A program made the position numbers and the translations under genes. A stretch of DNA of 28,275 nucleotides from Deltaproteobacteria bacterium. Its GTDB lineage: Bacteria; Desulfobacterota; GWC2-55-46; DRQE01. Shown here in pieces: positions 1 to 6,498 of this stretch. The DNA is taken from contig DAOVXI010000002.1 of the NCBI GenBank assembly GCA_030636245.1, forward strand, positions 1 to 28,275. The letters run 5' to 3'. The notes under the pieces were generated by a model. It worked only from the letters and a program-made list of their open reading frames with translations, was not told the origin of the DNA and made no database searches. The number at the start of each line of letters is the position of its first letter. Position 1 is the first letter of the stretch.

Positions 1-449
1 AATGAATAGGGAAGCCCCACAACGACCATGCCGTGGTGCAAGAGCGTGTTGTGAAAGCTAAGGATGGTGGACTCCTGACCGCCGTGCTGGGTGTTGCTGC
101 TTGTGATAACGCTTCCGGGCTTGCCGACCAGTGCGCCATCCATCCAGAGCCCTCCTGTTGAGTCCAGGAATTGGCGCATCTGGCCGCACATGTTACCGAA
201 ACGCGTCGGGGTACAGAAGATGATACCGTCCGCCTCCTTAAGCTCATCAAGCGCACAGAGAGGTATCTTCTCCATCTTCTCCTTTGCCTTAAGCGCGCCC
301 ATCTCCTCGAGTATCTCATCACTCAGGGTCTCCGGGACCCGTCTTACCACCACCTCAATGCCTTCGACAAGCTTCACGCCAACAGCCGCGGCCTCGGCCA
401 TCTTGAAGACATGGCCATACATCGAGTAAAAAACCACAAGTACCTTCAT
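1..449 (-). CDS. wrbA: WrbA-family flavodoxin-like NAD(P)H:quinone oxidoreductase (partial, 3' end outside window)
   Basis: Read directly from the minus strand: an open frame of 149 codons starts at the ATG at 449-447 and runs off the left edge without a stop. The N-terminus (MKVLVVFYSMYGHVFKMAEA) is the FMN phosphate-binding loop of flavodoxin folds. Further on are TPTRFGNMCGQMRQFLD and SSNTQHGGQESTI, which are hallmark WrbA segments. The family uses FMN to reduce quinones by two electrons with NAD(P)H in the cytosol, protecting against redox cycling; here that role is inferred from family. A strong ribosome site (AAGGAGGAGTT) sits just before the ATG. About three quarters of a typical ~200-residue protein is present. 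It is the last gene of a minus-strand run, 130 bases after the macrodomain gene, and may have its own promoter (555-583). Confidence 0.93.
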   Translation of the reverse strand, partial: MKVLVVFYSMYGHVFKMAEAAAVGVKLVEGIEVVVRRVPETLSDEILEEMGALKAKEKMEKIPLCALDELKEADGIIFCTPTRFGNMCGQMRQFLDSTGGLWMDGALVGKPGSVITSSNTQHGGQESTILSFHNTLLHHGMVVVGLPYS

Positions 450-554
450 AACTCCTCCTTCTGCTTTAAGGTTATTTTGTATAGTTACGTATTGAGTTTT
501 TCGGGTATTACACGGGATGAGGATCGATGATGAACGGCACGAGCCGCTACTTTG

Positions 555-583
555 ATTATTTACCAGAAATGGGTGTACGTCAA
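555..583 (-). promoter_or_regulatory. Candidate sigma-70 promoter for wrbA
   Basis: On the minus strand, TTGACG (583-578) and AATAAT (560-555) are separated by 17 bases; each matches five of six consensus positions. The -35 box overlaps the stop codon of the macrodomain gene. The predicted start lies about 100 bases before wrbA, leaving a long leader. This is pattern matching only. Confidence 0.4.
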
Positions 584-1119
584 CTACCCGTAAGCTCCCT
601 TAGGCTTTCGGTGTAGACAGCTAAGTCCCTGTCTGAAAAGAGACAGAAGCTGACAAGCGTGAATGCGTTCGGGTTTTCCTTTATGAAATCGATCGTCGTT
701 TTAAGGGCTATGACGGATGCGTCCTTTATGGGGTAGCCATAGACGCCGGTGCTGATGGAGGGAAAGGCCACCGACTTCAAACCCTTCTCCTTGGCAAGGG
801 TCAGGCTGCTGTGATAAGCACCCTGAAGAAGCTCCTCTTCGCTCCTTGTTCCGCCGCTGTATATCGGCCCAACGGTGTGGATGACGTAACTCGCGGACAA
901 GTTGCCGCCTCCGGTTAGAACGGCGGTGCCGGTCGGGCAGCGCCCTATCCTGCGGCATTCATCCATAATACTCGGCCCGCCCGCCGTGTGTATGGCGCCG
1001 TCCACTCCACCGCCCCCGCGTAGCCCTTCGTTAGCGGCGTTTACGATAACCTCTACCTTTTCTGTTGTGATGTCGCCTCGGGTGAGGCTAAGTGTTGTGC
1101 TGTTAACGGTTATATCCAT
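580..1119 (-). CDS. Macrodomain protein, probable O-acetyl-ADP-ribose deacetylase (MacroD/YmdB type)
   Basis: A 179-residue single-domain protein. It shows the macrodomain signatures: VNAAN at residues 26-30, the glycine-rich GGGGVDGAIH at 35-44, HTVGPIY at 81-87 and the phosphate-binding loop SISTGVYGYP at 121-130. Members of this class bind ADP-ribose and hydrolyse O-acetyl-ADP-ribose or mono-ADP-ribose esters on acidic residues, in the cytosol. The paired Asn residues (27, 30) and the GGGVD aspartate typical of active MacroD enzymes are all present, so catalytic activity is expected. It follows the methyltransferase gene by 25 bases on the same strand, so the two are probably co-transcribed. 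The ribosome site before the ATG is weak. No ADP-ribosyltransferase partner or toxin gene is nearby, so its in vivo substrate is not indicated. Confidence 0.92.
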   Translation of the reverse strand: MDITVNSTTLSLTRGDITTEKVEVIVNAANEGLRGGGGVDGAIHTAGGPSIMDECRRIGRCPTGTAVLTGGGNLSASYVIHTVGPIYSGGTRSEEELLQGAYHSSLTLAKEKGLKSVAFPSISTGVYGYPIKDASVIALKTTIDFIKENPNAFTLVSFCLFSDRDLAVYTESLRELTGS

Positions 1120-1144
1120 TTAAGGTTACCGCCTTTTGATGATA

Positions 1145-1714
1145 TTATGGCCGCTCGGCCTTTATCTTATAGTTGGAGATGTTATGCTTGCCTTCCTTTG
1201 TGATGACAAGGCCCGCCTCCCTGAGCGCGGTCATGCAATCATCAAACGAGAGACGATCCTCCATGGGAGGGCCCATCTCCTGCTCCAGCTTCTCCCAGTC
1301 TATCACCAAAAACTTTCCGCCCGGCTTCAAGACCCTTTTTGTCTCATCCAGGGTAGCCTTCAACTCATCCACCTCATGCAGAACAAAGACCGCGAGGGCA
1401 AAGTCAATGCTCGCGTCAGGAAGCGCTATCTCGCTGCCGTTGCTCATGATAACCTCAATGTTCTTCTCTGTTGTAATGCGATCCCTTAAAGCATCGGCCA
1501 TCTCAACTTGTACCTCAAGGGCGAAGGCACGTCCCTTCTCGCCGACCAGCTTTGCGGCCGGTAAGGTGAAAAACCCCGGGCCCGAGCCTATATCAAGAAA
1601 GCTCATGCCACCTGTGAGCCCCTCCTCGCCCAAAAGCTCGGCAGGGCCGATCGAGCCGAGACGGTCGTCACGTAAAAGCTTTTCAAGTTTACTCGGATCG
1701 AATTTATGAACCAT
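1145..1714 (-). CDS. Class I SAM-dependent methyltransferase (UbiE/Methyltransf_11 type)
   Basis: A 189-residue cytosolic protein with a Rossmann methyltransferase core. Motif I, LDIGSGPGFFT, is at residues 40-50 and binds S-adenosylmethionine. The acidic residue closing strand 2 is in FALEVQ, the motif III region is SIDFALAVFVLHEV, and the post-motif segment is KRVLKPGGKFLVIDW. The start KFDPSKLEKLLRDDR is typical of small UbiE/ArsM-like bacterial methyltransferases of unknown substrate. The cysteines needed for arsenite methylation are not arranged as in ArsM, so I do not assign that role. The chosen ATG (1714-1712) follows a GCGGAG ribosome site which itself lies in a threefold 24-base tandem repeat. 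It sits between the CopD-like gene and the macrodomain gene in a same-strand cluster. The acceptor molecule is unknown. Confidence 0.85.
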   Translation of the reverse strand: MVHKFDPSKLEKLLRDDRLGSIGPAELLGEEGLTGGMSFLDIGSGPGFFTLPAAKLVGEKGRAFALEVQVEMADALRDRITTEKNIEVIMSNGSEIALPDASIDFALAVFVLHEVDELKATLDETKRVLKPGGKFLVIDWEKLEQEMGPPMEDRLSFDDCMTALREAGLVITKEGKHNISNYKIKAERP

Positions 1715-1719
1715 TTCTA

Positions 1720-1791
1720 TCTCCGCTAAAGCTACTATTTATACCTCCGCTGAAACTACAGCTTACATCTCCGCTGAAGCTACGGATACTG
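1720..1791. repeat. Three tandem 24-base repeats upstream of the methyltransferase start
   Basis: The core CTCCGCT(A/G)AA(A/G)CTAC occurs at 1721-1735, 1745-1759 and 1769-1783, exactly 24 bases apart. On the coding (minus) strand each unit contains AGCGGAG, and the unit nearest the gene uses it as the ribosome-binding site. Flanks between cores are partly conserved (e.g. TATA / TACA). Confidence 0.85.
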
Positions 1792-1802
1792 CCCTAGGCA
1801 GC

Positions 1803-2264
1803 CTAGCCTCCGGTTCGCATGAAGACGGCGAATATAACGATAAGTATCGCGACGACCAGGTTCGAGCGGCCGAATATCATGGCGTACCTTGAGAGCTTGC
1901 GGTTACCTCTTGCCTTTGGCCCAAGATAAAAATCATGAAAAAGACTTGAGAGCACGAGCAGAACGACAAAGCCGAGCTTCATCATGACAGCCCTTCCATA
2001 AGGTGTGCCGTGAAAGGCCGGGTCGAACAAAGAGCTAAAAGGCACGCCCATGTAATAAAGGTTCAGGGGGCCTGTAACAATAAGTATTATTATGGCTATC
2101 CAGCCGTAGAAGCGGAACTTGGTTCCCACTATCTTATATATCTCGCTTTTTTTAGCGGGCTCCAAAGTCGATAAGAACGGCGCGATGACAAGCGTCAGGA
2201 AAAGCATCCCCCCGACCCAGAACAACGCCGCCATGATATGCATAAACAAAGTTAACTTTAACAA
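1803..2264 (-). CDS. CopD-like integral membrane protein
   Basis: A 153-residue protein with four predicted membrane helices, near residues 5-32, 50-72, 88-110 and 130-150. The start HIMAALFWVGGMLFL and the later RFYGWIAIIILIVTG and YGRAVMMKLGFVVLLVLSSL resemble the CopD family domain (copper-resistance D), including the histidine in helix 1 and the RF...TG pattern at helix 2. CopD proteins are linked to copper import or haem/copper handling in the inner membrane; no CopC or copper chaperone gene is adjacent, so metal transport is only a possibility. It lies 16 bases after the thiamine-binding-type gene on the same strand and is probably translated from the same message. The family call is fair; the function is not established. 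Confidence 0.7.
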   Translation of the reverse strand: MLKLTLFMHIMAALFWVGGMLFLTLVIAPFLSTLEPAKKSEIYKIVGTKFRFYGWIAIIILIVTGPLNLYYMGVPFSSLFDPAFHGTPYGRAVMMKLGFVVLLVLSSLFHDFYLGPKARGNRKLSRYAMIFGRSNLVVAILIVIFAVFMRTGG

Positions 2265-2280
2265 TTTAAAAAATTCCTTC

Positions 2281-2586
2281 CTATTTTTTTATCTCTCTAT
2301 TCAGTTTTTCCTCAACGCTCTTGAGCTTACCCGTAAGAGCATCGGTCTTACCCTGCCTATAATCTATTTTTATGGAAACAGAGGCTCTCTCACAGTCGGC
2401 CATGATAGCATCAAGGCATTTTTTCATGAGCGCCATCACCTCGTCCCACTCGCCCTCGACGCAGGTGCCCATCGGGCCTGCCTTATATGGAAGCCCGCTC
2501 TTGTCGATTATGTCCATGCTTCTTGCGACATAAGCACTAACGCTCACGCCCTTGCCTATCGGGGTTATACTGAACTCTGCCAACAT
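2281..2586 (-). CDS. MTH1187-family (UPF0045) thiamine-binding-type protein
   Basis: A 101-residue protein starting MLAEFSITPIGKGVSVSAYV. This is the characteristic first strand of the MTH1187/YkoF-like ferredoxin-fold family, whose members form tetramers and in some cases bind thiamine or a related ligand. The segments GPMGTCVEGEWDEVMALMKKC and ASVSIKIDYRQGK are also family-typical. A longer reading to an upstream ATG (2661) would add 25 residues, but the ATG at 2586 has a good ribosome site (GGAGAGGTG) at proper spacing and matches the family start. The C-terminal ~20 residues are charged and probably helical. It heads the cluster with the CopD-like, methyltransferase and macrodomain genes. 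Ligand and role here are unproven. Confidence 0.88.
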   Translation of the reverse strand: MLAEFSITPIGKGVSVSAYVARSMDIIDKSGLPYKAGPMGTCVEGEWDEVMALMKKCLDAIMADCERASVSIKIDYRQGKTDALTGKLKSVEEKLNREIKK

Positions 2587-2702
2587 ATTTTCACCTCTCC
2601 ACCGCCAAAGCAGCCACAGGCTGTTCCTAATGGCTTCTATTAAAACACCGGGCTGCAACAACTTCTACTCAAATTAAAAAACTCATTTAACTCAACAATA
2701 AA

Positions 2703-2732
2703 AAAGGCCTTCGGATGTTACCGAAGGCCTTT
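2703..2732 (-). terminator. Rho-independent terminator after amrS-like gene
   Basis: A perfect 12-base stem (AAAGGCCTTCGG, 2703-2714, with its complement at 2721-2732) closes a 6-base loop. On the minus strand it is followed by a T-run (TTTTTTATTG). It separates the radical SAM transcript from the thiamine-binding-type gene downstream. Confidence 0.92.
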
Positions 2733-2768
2733 AATTTAATCAGATAACGCGGAAATAATCAACCACAC

Positions 2769-3779
2769 TTACTCCCAGACACCATTCGTCGGGGACTTAC
2801 ACTTGGGACAGGCTCTGTTTTCGATATTGTTTGCGAGTATGGCATAGCCGCTGCGCTCAATAAGCAGCTCATCACAGCTGTGGCACACCGTGTTCTCGCC
2901 CGAGCCATGGCGGATGTTGCCTGTGTAGACATAACGTAGCCCCTCACTGAGTCCTATCTCACGGGCCCTTTCAACTGTCTTCGGATCGGTCGGCGGCAGA
3001 TCCATCATCTTATACGCGGGATAAAAGGCGCTGACATGCCAAGGCATACCCGGGTCTATCGAGGCTACCCACTTGGCGATCTCCCGAAGCTCCTCTTCGC
3101 TGTCATTTATGGTCGGGATAATAAGTGTCGTGACCTCGACCCAGATGCCCATATCACGCATGCGCTCAACACTCTTAAGCACCGGCTCAAGGCGCGCACC
3201 GCAAACCTTCTTGTATGTCTTGTCATTAAAGCTCTTAACATCAACGTTGGCCGCGTGAAGAAGTCCCTTGAGCGTACCAAGGCATTCCTCTGTCATATAA
3301 CCATTGGTGACAAAAATATTCTTAAGCCCTTTCTTCACCGCGAGTTCCATGCAGTCGTATGCGAACTCATAGAATATCGTGGGCTCCGTGTATGTATATG
3401 CGATGCTCCTCGCGAAAAGAGCATCAGCCTCAGCAACTATACTATCGGCCTTTATGTGCTCGCCTGTTATTATCTTAAGATCCTTGGGCATCTGGCTGAT
3501 ATCCGAGTTCTGGCAGTGAAGGCAACGGAAGTTGCAGCCCACCGTTGCGATGGAGTAGGACTCAGTGCCGGGAAGAAAATGAAAGAGCGGCTTTTTCTCG
3601 ATCGGGTCCATGCCGCGCGCCACGACACGCCCATAGTTAAGCGAGTTCAGCACGCCGCCGGTGTTCTCGCGAACGCCGCAGATGCCTCGCTTGCCCTCGC
3701 TTATAACACAGCGGAAGCTGCATAGGCTGCACTTTACCTTGCCGCCAGGAGCCGACTCCCATAACCTTGCTTCAGTCAT
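2769..3779 (-). CDS. amrS: AmmeMemoRadiSam-system radical SAM enzyme (AmrS/PflA-like)
   Basis: A 336-residue cytosolic protein. The radical SAM cluster motif CNFRCLHC (Cys82, Cys86, Cys89) binds the [4Fe-4S] centre that cleaves S-adenosylmethionine. N-terminal cysteines (17, 20, 24, 34) and a C-terminal pair of CxxC motifs (CHSC and CPKC) match the AmrS family, which usually occurs with MEMO1-like and AMMECR1-like genes; those partners are absent here. The segment IATVGCNFRC and the late PWHVSAFYPAYKM are typical. The ATG at 3779 follows GAGGTAGGG at correct spacing; an earlier ATG at 3803 overlaps the upstream gene and has a weaker context. It lies 4 bases after the BCAM0308-like gene and shares its promoter. 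The reaction of the family is not established; PflA-type glycyl-radical activation is the distant analogue. Confidence 0.9.
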   Translation of the reverse strand: MTEARLWESAPGGKVKCSLCSFRCVISEGKRGICGVRENTGGVLNSLNYGRVVARGMDPIEKKPLFHFLPGTESYSIATVGCNFRCLHCQNSDISQMPKDLKIITGEHIKADSIVAEADALFARSIAYTYTEPTIFYEFAYDCMELAVKKGLKNIFVTNGYMTEECLGTLKGLLHAANVDVKSFNDKTYKKVCGARLEPVLKSVERMRDMGIWVEVTTLIIPTINDSEEELREIAKWVASIDPGMPWHVSAFYPAYKMMDLPPTDPKTVERAREIGLSEGLRYVYTGNIRHGSGENTVCHSCDELLIERSGYAILANNIENRACPKCKSPTNGVWE

Positions 3780-3783
3780 AACC

Positions 3784-4278
3784 CTACCTCGTCCAAATAA
3801 CACGAGCTAAACGCTCGTCATCACTCCATTTATACTCGACATCACCCTTATAGGCCTTATTCAGTATCCTGCCGATACGCTGGGCGAATTTATCCGTCGT
3901 GGTGGTAAGCTCTATCTCGTCACCATCGGTGTTAAGCTCCACTATACGGTCAAGCGGATTGTTGTTCATGGCCCGCTCCTCGTTCTTCTTTATAAGGGTT
4001 ATAAGTTCATCTTTATGCTCTTTCTGGAAATCGCCCTTGATCGTGACATATCCGCCCGCGTAGCCGTCGCTTATCTTTTTGCAGGCAGGACAACTCACCC
4101 TTGGAGCACCCTTGAGTTCTTTAAGTTCCTCCTCTTCGGGAAAACGCCAGTGCTTATTATGGAACAAAGCCTCGCAACCCGAACATATAGAATTATCCGC
4201 GGGTGCCTCCACATTAAGATACGGATCCTTGGCCGAGTCTATGGCCTTTTTCGTGGTACTCTTTGAGTGTTTACTCAT
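3784..4278 (-). CDS. BCAM0308-like zinc-ribbon protein
   Basis: A 164-residue soluble protein. Two CxxC pairs (Cys32/35 and Cys63/66) should form a zinc ribbon, the second in the family-typical string CPACKKISDGYAGGYVTI. After this come a helical acidic stretch and a beta-rich end (ELTTTTDKFAQRIGRILNKAY ... WSDDERLARVIW), resembling the BCAM0308 group, which has distant similarity to the NMD3 ribosome-export factor N-terminus. The ATG at 4278 was chosen because AAGGAGG lies 6 bases ahead of it; a TTG at 4284 falls inside that ribosome site. It is the first gene of a two-gene unit with the AmrS-like enzyme, so a joint role is plausible but unproven. The molecular function is unknown. Confidence 0.78.
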   Translation of the reverse strand: MSKHSKSTTKKAIDSAKDPYLNVEAPADNSICSGCEALFHNKHWRFPEEEELKELKGAPRVSCPACKKISDGYAGGYVTIKGDFQKEHKDELITLIKKNEERAMNNNPLDRIVELNTDGDEIELTTTTDKFAQRIGRILNKAYKGDVEYKWSDDERLARVIWTR

Positions 4279-4331
4279 TTCCAACCTCCTTGTTTAAATC
4301 TTATTTCTCTACAGTATACATCTGTATCCTT

Positions 4332-4360
4332 ATTATAGCCTAAATAAAAAAAAGTCCCAA
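4332..4360 (-). promoter_or_regulatory. Sigma-70 promoter for BCAM0308-like/amrS unit
   Basis: On the minus strand, TTGGGA (4360-4355) and a perfect TATAAT (4337-4332) are 17 bases apart. The -35 box lies in the stem of the terminator of the preceding desulforedoxin gene and the terminator T-run forms the spacer. Confidence 0.6.
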
Positions 4361-4402
4361 GAGCTAATCTCTTCAAGAGAGGCTTAAGCTTCCGGGACTT
4401 TT
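4346..4402 (-). terminator. Terminator of desulforedoxin gene
   Basis: The outer stem AAAAGTCCC (4350-4358) / GGGACTTTT (4394-4402) encloses an inner hairpin around 4368-4380. On the minus strand a run of eight T follows the stem. It ends the small desulforedoxin transcript. Confidence 0.85.
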
Positions 4403-4423
4403 AAGGAAACAATATCACGATGC

Positions 4424-4549
4424 CTATCCCTCCATGAGCTCCATCTCCTCGCCACAGCAGACAAGCGTGCCGCCTCCCGCCTTTGTGACATGCACCTCAT
4501 TTCCGCATAGGTTGCATCTGAACTTCTCTCCCTCTGCTTTTACCGGCAT
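4424..4549 (-). CDS. dsr: Desulforedoxin (stand-alone Fe(Cys)4 protein)
   Basis: A 41-residue protein read on the minus strand from ATG 4549 to TAG 4424, with an AAGGAGTG ribosome site. It has the sequence pattern of desulforedoxin and of the N-terminal domain of desulfoferrodoxin: CNLC (Cys12, Cys15), then GGGTLVCCGEEM with adjacent Cys31-Cys32. The four cysteines bind one rubredoxin-like iron, and the family forms homodimers that act in electron transfer, often beside superoxide reductase. Length fits desulforedoxin (36 residues in Desulfovibrio gigas), not the ~125-residue superoxide reductase, so the catalytic Fe(His)4Cys domain is absent. It is monocistronic, with its own promoter (4586-4613) and terminator. 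The symbol is used in the desulforedoxin sense, not for dissimilatory sulfite reductase. Confidence 0.9.
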   Translation of the reverse strand: MPVKAEGEKFRCNLCGNEVHVTKAGGGTLVCCGEEMELMEG

Positions 4550-4585
4550 AATACACTCCTTTCATTCTATAAAGCTTTCAATGAG

Positions 4586-4613
4586 ATTATAGCCCACACT
4601 CAGGTATTTTCAA
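4586..4613 (-). promoter_or_regulatory. Sigma-70 promoter for desulforedoxin gene
   Basis: TTGAAA (4613-4608) and a perfect TATAAT (4591-4586) are spaced by 16 bases on the minus strand, about 37 bases before the ATG. The match to consensus is strong. Confidence 0.7.
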
Positions 4614-4769
4614 GCGCCCTTTATAATAATAAATTAACCCCAACACATGCTTTTGATATAACAGGGGCTTCTTCGATCAGGATATCCACAGCAATAATAA
4701 GATGTTGCGAACTTTATTCTCATTGATCATGCCTATAGAGAGATAAACACTTATTCCTTTGTTAAGACC
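4614..4769. other. Intergenic spacer between divergent desulforedoxin and carD promoters
   Basis: Together with the two promoters this gap spans about 300 bases (4550-4848). Apart from the promoters, I see AT-rich sequence with no open frame, RNA gene or strong hairpin. Confidence 0.5.
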
Positions 4770-4798
4770 TTGCTAAAAACCCTATCAAGTGCTATAAT
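4770..4798 (+). promoter_or_regulatory. Sigma-70 promoter for the carD operon
   Basis: TTGCTA (4770-4775) and a perfect TATAAT (4793-4798) are exactly 17 bases apart, about 50 bases before the carD start. It probably drives the run carD to cysS. Confidence 0.75.
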
Positions 4799-4829
4799 AA
4801 CCTCAGTTCAAGTACTACAAATCAACCCC
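4785..4829. repeat. Imperfect 23-base tandem duplication covering the carD -10 box
   Basis: TCAAGTGCTATAATAACC at 4785-4802 is repeated, with a few changes and a short insertion, as TCAAGTACTACAAATCAACC at 4808-4827. The first copy holds the TATAAT box; the second has the degenerate TACAAA. Confidence 0.5.
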
Positions 4830-4848
4830 ATATTTGAAAGGTAATGTA

Positions 4849-5364
4849 ATGCCGAAGGCACCGAGTTTTGAGTTCAAGAGTGGGGATCTGGCCGTATACC
4901 CGGCACATGGCGTGGGGGTAATAGAAGGCATCGAACGCCGCCAGGTCTCAGGATCCAACCTGTCATTCTACGTCCTTAAAGTTATGGGCAATGACGCGAC
5001 CATAATGGTTCCTACCACAAACGCCGCCGGCGTAGGTCTTAGAAAGATCATGAAGAAGTCCATGGTCCCAAAGGTCTACAAAATACTTAAAGATCATAAA
5101 GGCTGCGACGTAGACAACCAGACCTGGAACAGACGCTACCGGGAGTACACGGAGAAGATAAAGACAGGATGCGTAATGGAAGTCGCAACCGTTCTGCGCG
5201 ACCTGTACATCCTGAAACACGGCAAAGAGCTATCCTTCGGTGAAAGAAGAATGCTCGATACCGCCCGTACGCTCCTCGTAAAGGAACTCTCTGTCGCAAA
5301 AAAGATCAAAGAGGAAAAGATCGAGGCTGAACTCGACAAAATAATGAAACTTAAGATCAAGTAG
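4849..5364 (+). CDS. carD: CarD/CdnL-family RNA polymerase-binding transcription factor
   Basis: A 171-residue protein. The N-terminal Tudor-like RNA polymerase interaction domain (residues ~8-60) has the family string GDLAVYPAHGVGVIEGIE and binds the beta subunit. The C-terminal helical domain contains the conserved tryptophan W93 in QTWNRRYREY, which in CarD contacts the upstream edge of the promoter bubble. Such factors stabilise open complexes, notably at rRNA promoters; this is family knowledge. The end is a lysine/glutamate-rich helix. The ATG at 4849 (MPKAPSFEF) fits the family start; a TTG 15 bases earlier would add five residues without better support. It is the first gene of the plus-strand operon leading into PIN-TRAM, ispD and ispF, an order I recall from Geobacter-like genomes. 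Confidence 0.93.
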   Translation: MPKAPSFEFKSGDLAVYPAHGVGVIEGIERRQVSGSNLSFYVLKVMGNDATIMVPTTNAAGVGLRKIMKKSMVPKVYKILKDHKGCDVDNQTWNRRYREYTEKIKTGCVMEVATVLRDLYILKHGKELSFGERRMLDTARTLLVKELSVAKKIKEEKIEAELDKIMKLKIK

Positions 5365-5391
5365 CTACACTTAAGAGAAAGTAATCTTAAT

Positions 5392-6429
5392 ATGTCCGTC
5401 CTATCCCGTCTTCTTCTTATCATATTTGCTTCAACCACAGGGTACCTGATACTTAACCAGATCGTAGAGAATGAGGGAGTAGCTTATGTTGGTTTTGTGA
5501 GCGGCCTCCTGATAGCTCTTGTGGCACTCAGGTTCGAGGAAAGGGTCCACTCAACCCCTTTAAGGGTCCTCATAGGAGGAGCTCTGGGACTTATAGCGGG
5601 ACTCATTGTCGCCAACCTTATTACATACCCATTCACGAAGTTCCTTGTCAACAACCCCTACCTCGAAATATCCGCCTACGCCTTCACTAACTGCGTTATA
5701 GGATACATAGGGCTCAGCATCGGCATGCAGAAAGGTGACGAGTTCAAGGAGCTCGGCATAAAGCTCTGGGACGTAGAAGGTCAAGGCAAGGGTCAAAAAT
5801 TCGTCATTGACACTAACATTATAATAGACGGCAGGATCGCCGAGGTTTGCAAGACAGGCTTCATAAAAGGAAACTTTCTGGTCCCCCGCTTCGTACTCGG
5901 AGAGATCCAGTACATAGCCGACAGTCAGGACCAGCTAAAAAAAGTAAGGGGCAAACGCGGCCTCGACATACTGGAAAAACTCAAGAACGACAAGATGGTG
6001 ACCATTACGATCCTGGATGAGGACTTTCCTGATATCTCGGAGGTAGACATGAAGCTCGTGGCGCTCGCTAAAAAGCAGAAATCCTTTATCCTCACCAACG
6101 ACATCAACCTTACGAAGGTCGCGAGCTTGAACGGGGTCGAGGTGCTGAACATCAATGCTCTGGCAAGTTCACTTAAGCCTGTGGTCATGCCGGGTGAGAC
6201 CCTGCAGATGGAGGTTGTAAGCGAAGGAAAAGAGCCGGGCCAGGGCGTAAGCTACCTTGACGACGGCACGATGGTCGTAATAGACAATGCCAGGAGCCTT
6301 GTCGGCAAGAACGTTACCGTCGTCATAACAAGCATACTCCAGACAACGAGCGGGCGAATGATCTTTTCAAGGCTTCCCGAAGCAAAGTCAAAGATAAAGT
6401 CAATAAACAGCCCGGCCCTGAAGGTCTAA
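5392..6429 (+). CDS. Membrane-anchored PIN-TRAM domain protein (YacL-like putative RNase)
   Basis: A 345-residue protein with three parts. Residues 1-112 hold about four membrane helices. Residues ~136-255 form a PIN nuclease domain starting FVIDTNIIIDGR; acidic residues D140, E171, D219 and D237 occupy the positions that bind metal in PIN RNases. Residues ~262-335 form a TRAM domain (MPGETLQMEVVSEGKEPGQG), an OB-like RNA-binding fold. This layout matches Bacillus YacL and its relatives, which also neighbour carD and ispD. The protein should sit in the inner membrane with the nuclease in the cytosol. The substrate is unknown. It follows carD by 27 bases and precedes ispD by 69 bases in one operon. 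Confidence 0.92.
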   Translation: MSVLSRLLLIIFASTTGYLILNQIVENEGVAYVGFVSGLLIALVALRFEERVHSTPLRVLIGGALGLIAGLIVANLITYPFTKFLVNNPYLEISAYAFTNCVIGYIGLSIGMQKGDEFKELGIKLWDVEGQGKGQKFVIDTNIIIDGRIAEVCKTGFIKGNFLVPRFVLGEIQYIADSQDQLKKVRGKRGLDILEKLKNDKMVTITILDEDFPDISEVDMKLVALAKKQKSFILTNDINLTKVASLNGVEVLNINALASSLKPVVMPGETLQMEVVSEGKEPGQGVSYLDDGTMVVIDNARSLVGKNVTVVITSILQTTSGRMIFSRLPEAKSKIKSINSPALKV

Positions 6430-6498
6430 GAACGATCAAGCCCTCTACCCAGCCAAGACCACAACTTGAAGATACCCGAAGGAACAAATAAAAACGAG

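Noticed and set aside
701..1123. Open frames on both strands over the macrodomain gene
   Set aside because: They are shadow frames with arginine/proline-rich, family-less products; the macrodomain frame has clear motifs.
1789..1801. Short palindrome CTGCC-CTA-GGCAG after the CopD-like gene
   Set aside because: No T-run follows on the transcribed strand and the stem is only five bases, so I do not call a terminator.
2587..2661. Upstream ATG extension (25 residues) of the thiamine-binding-type gene
   Set aside because: The extension is tryptophan/arginine-rich and includes the ribosome site of the family-conserved start at 2586.
3036..3725. A 229-codon plus-strand frame across the AmrS-like gene
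   Set aside because: It is antisense to a well-conserved enzyme, lacks a ribosome site and has no recognisable domain.
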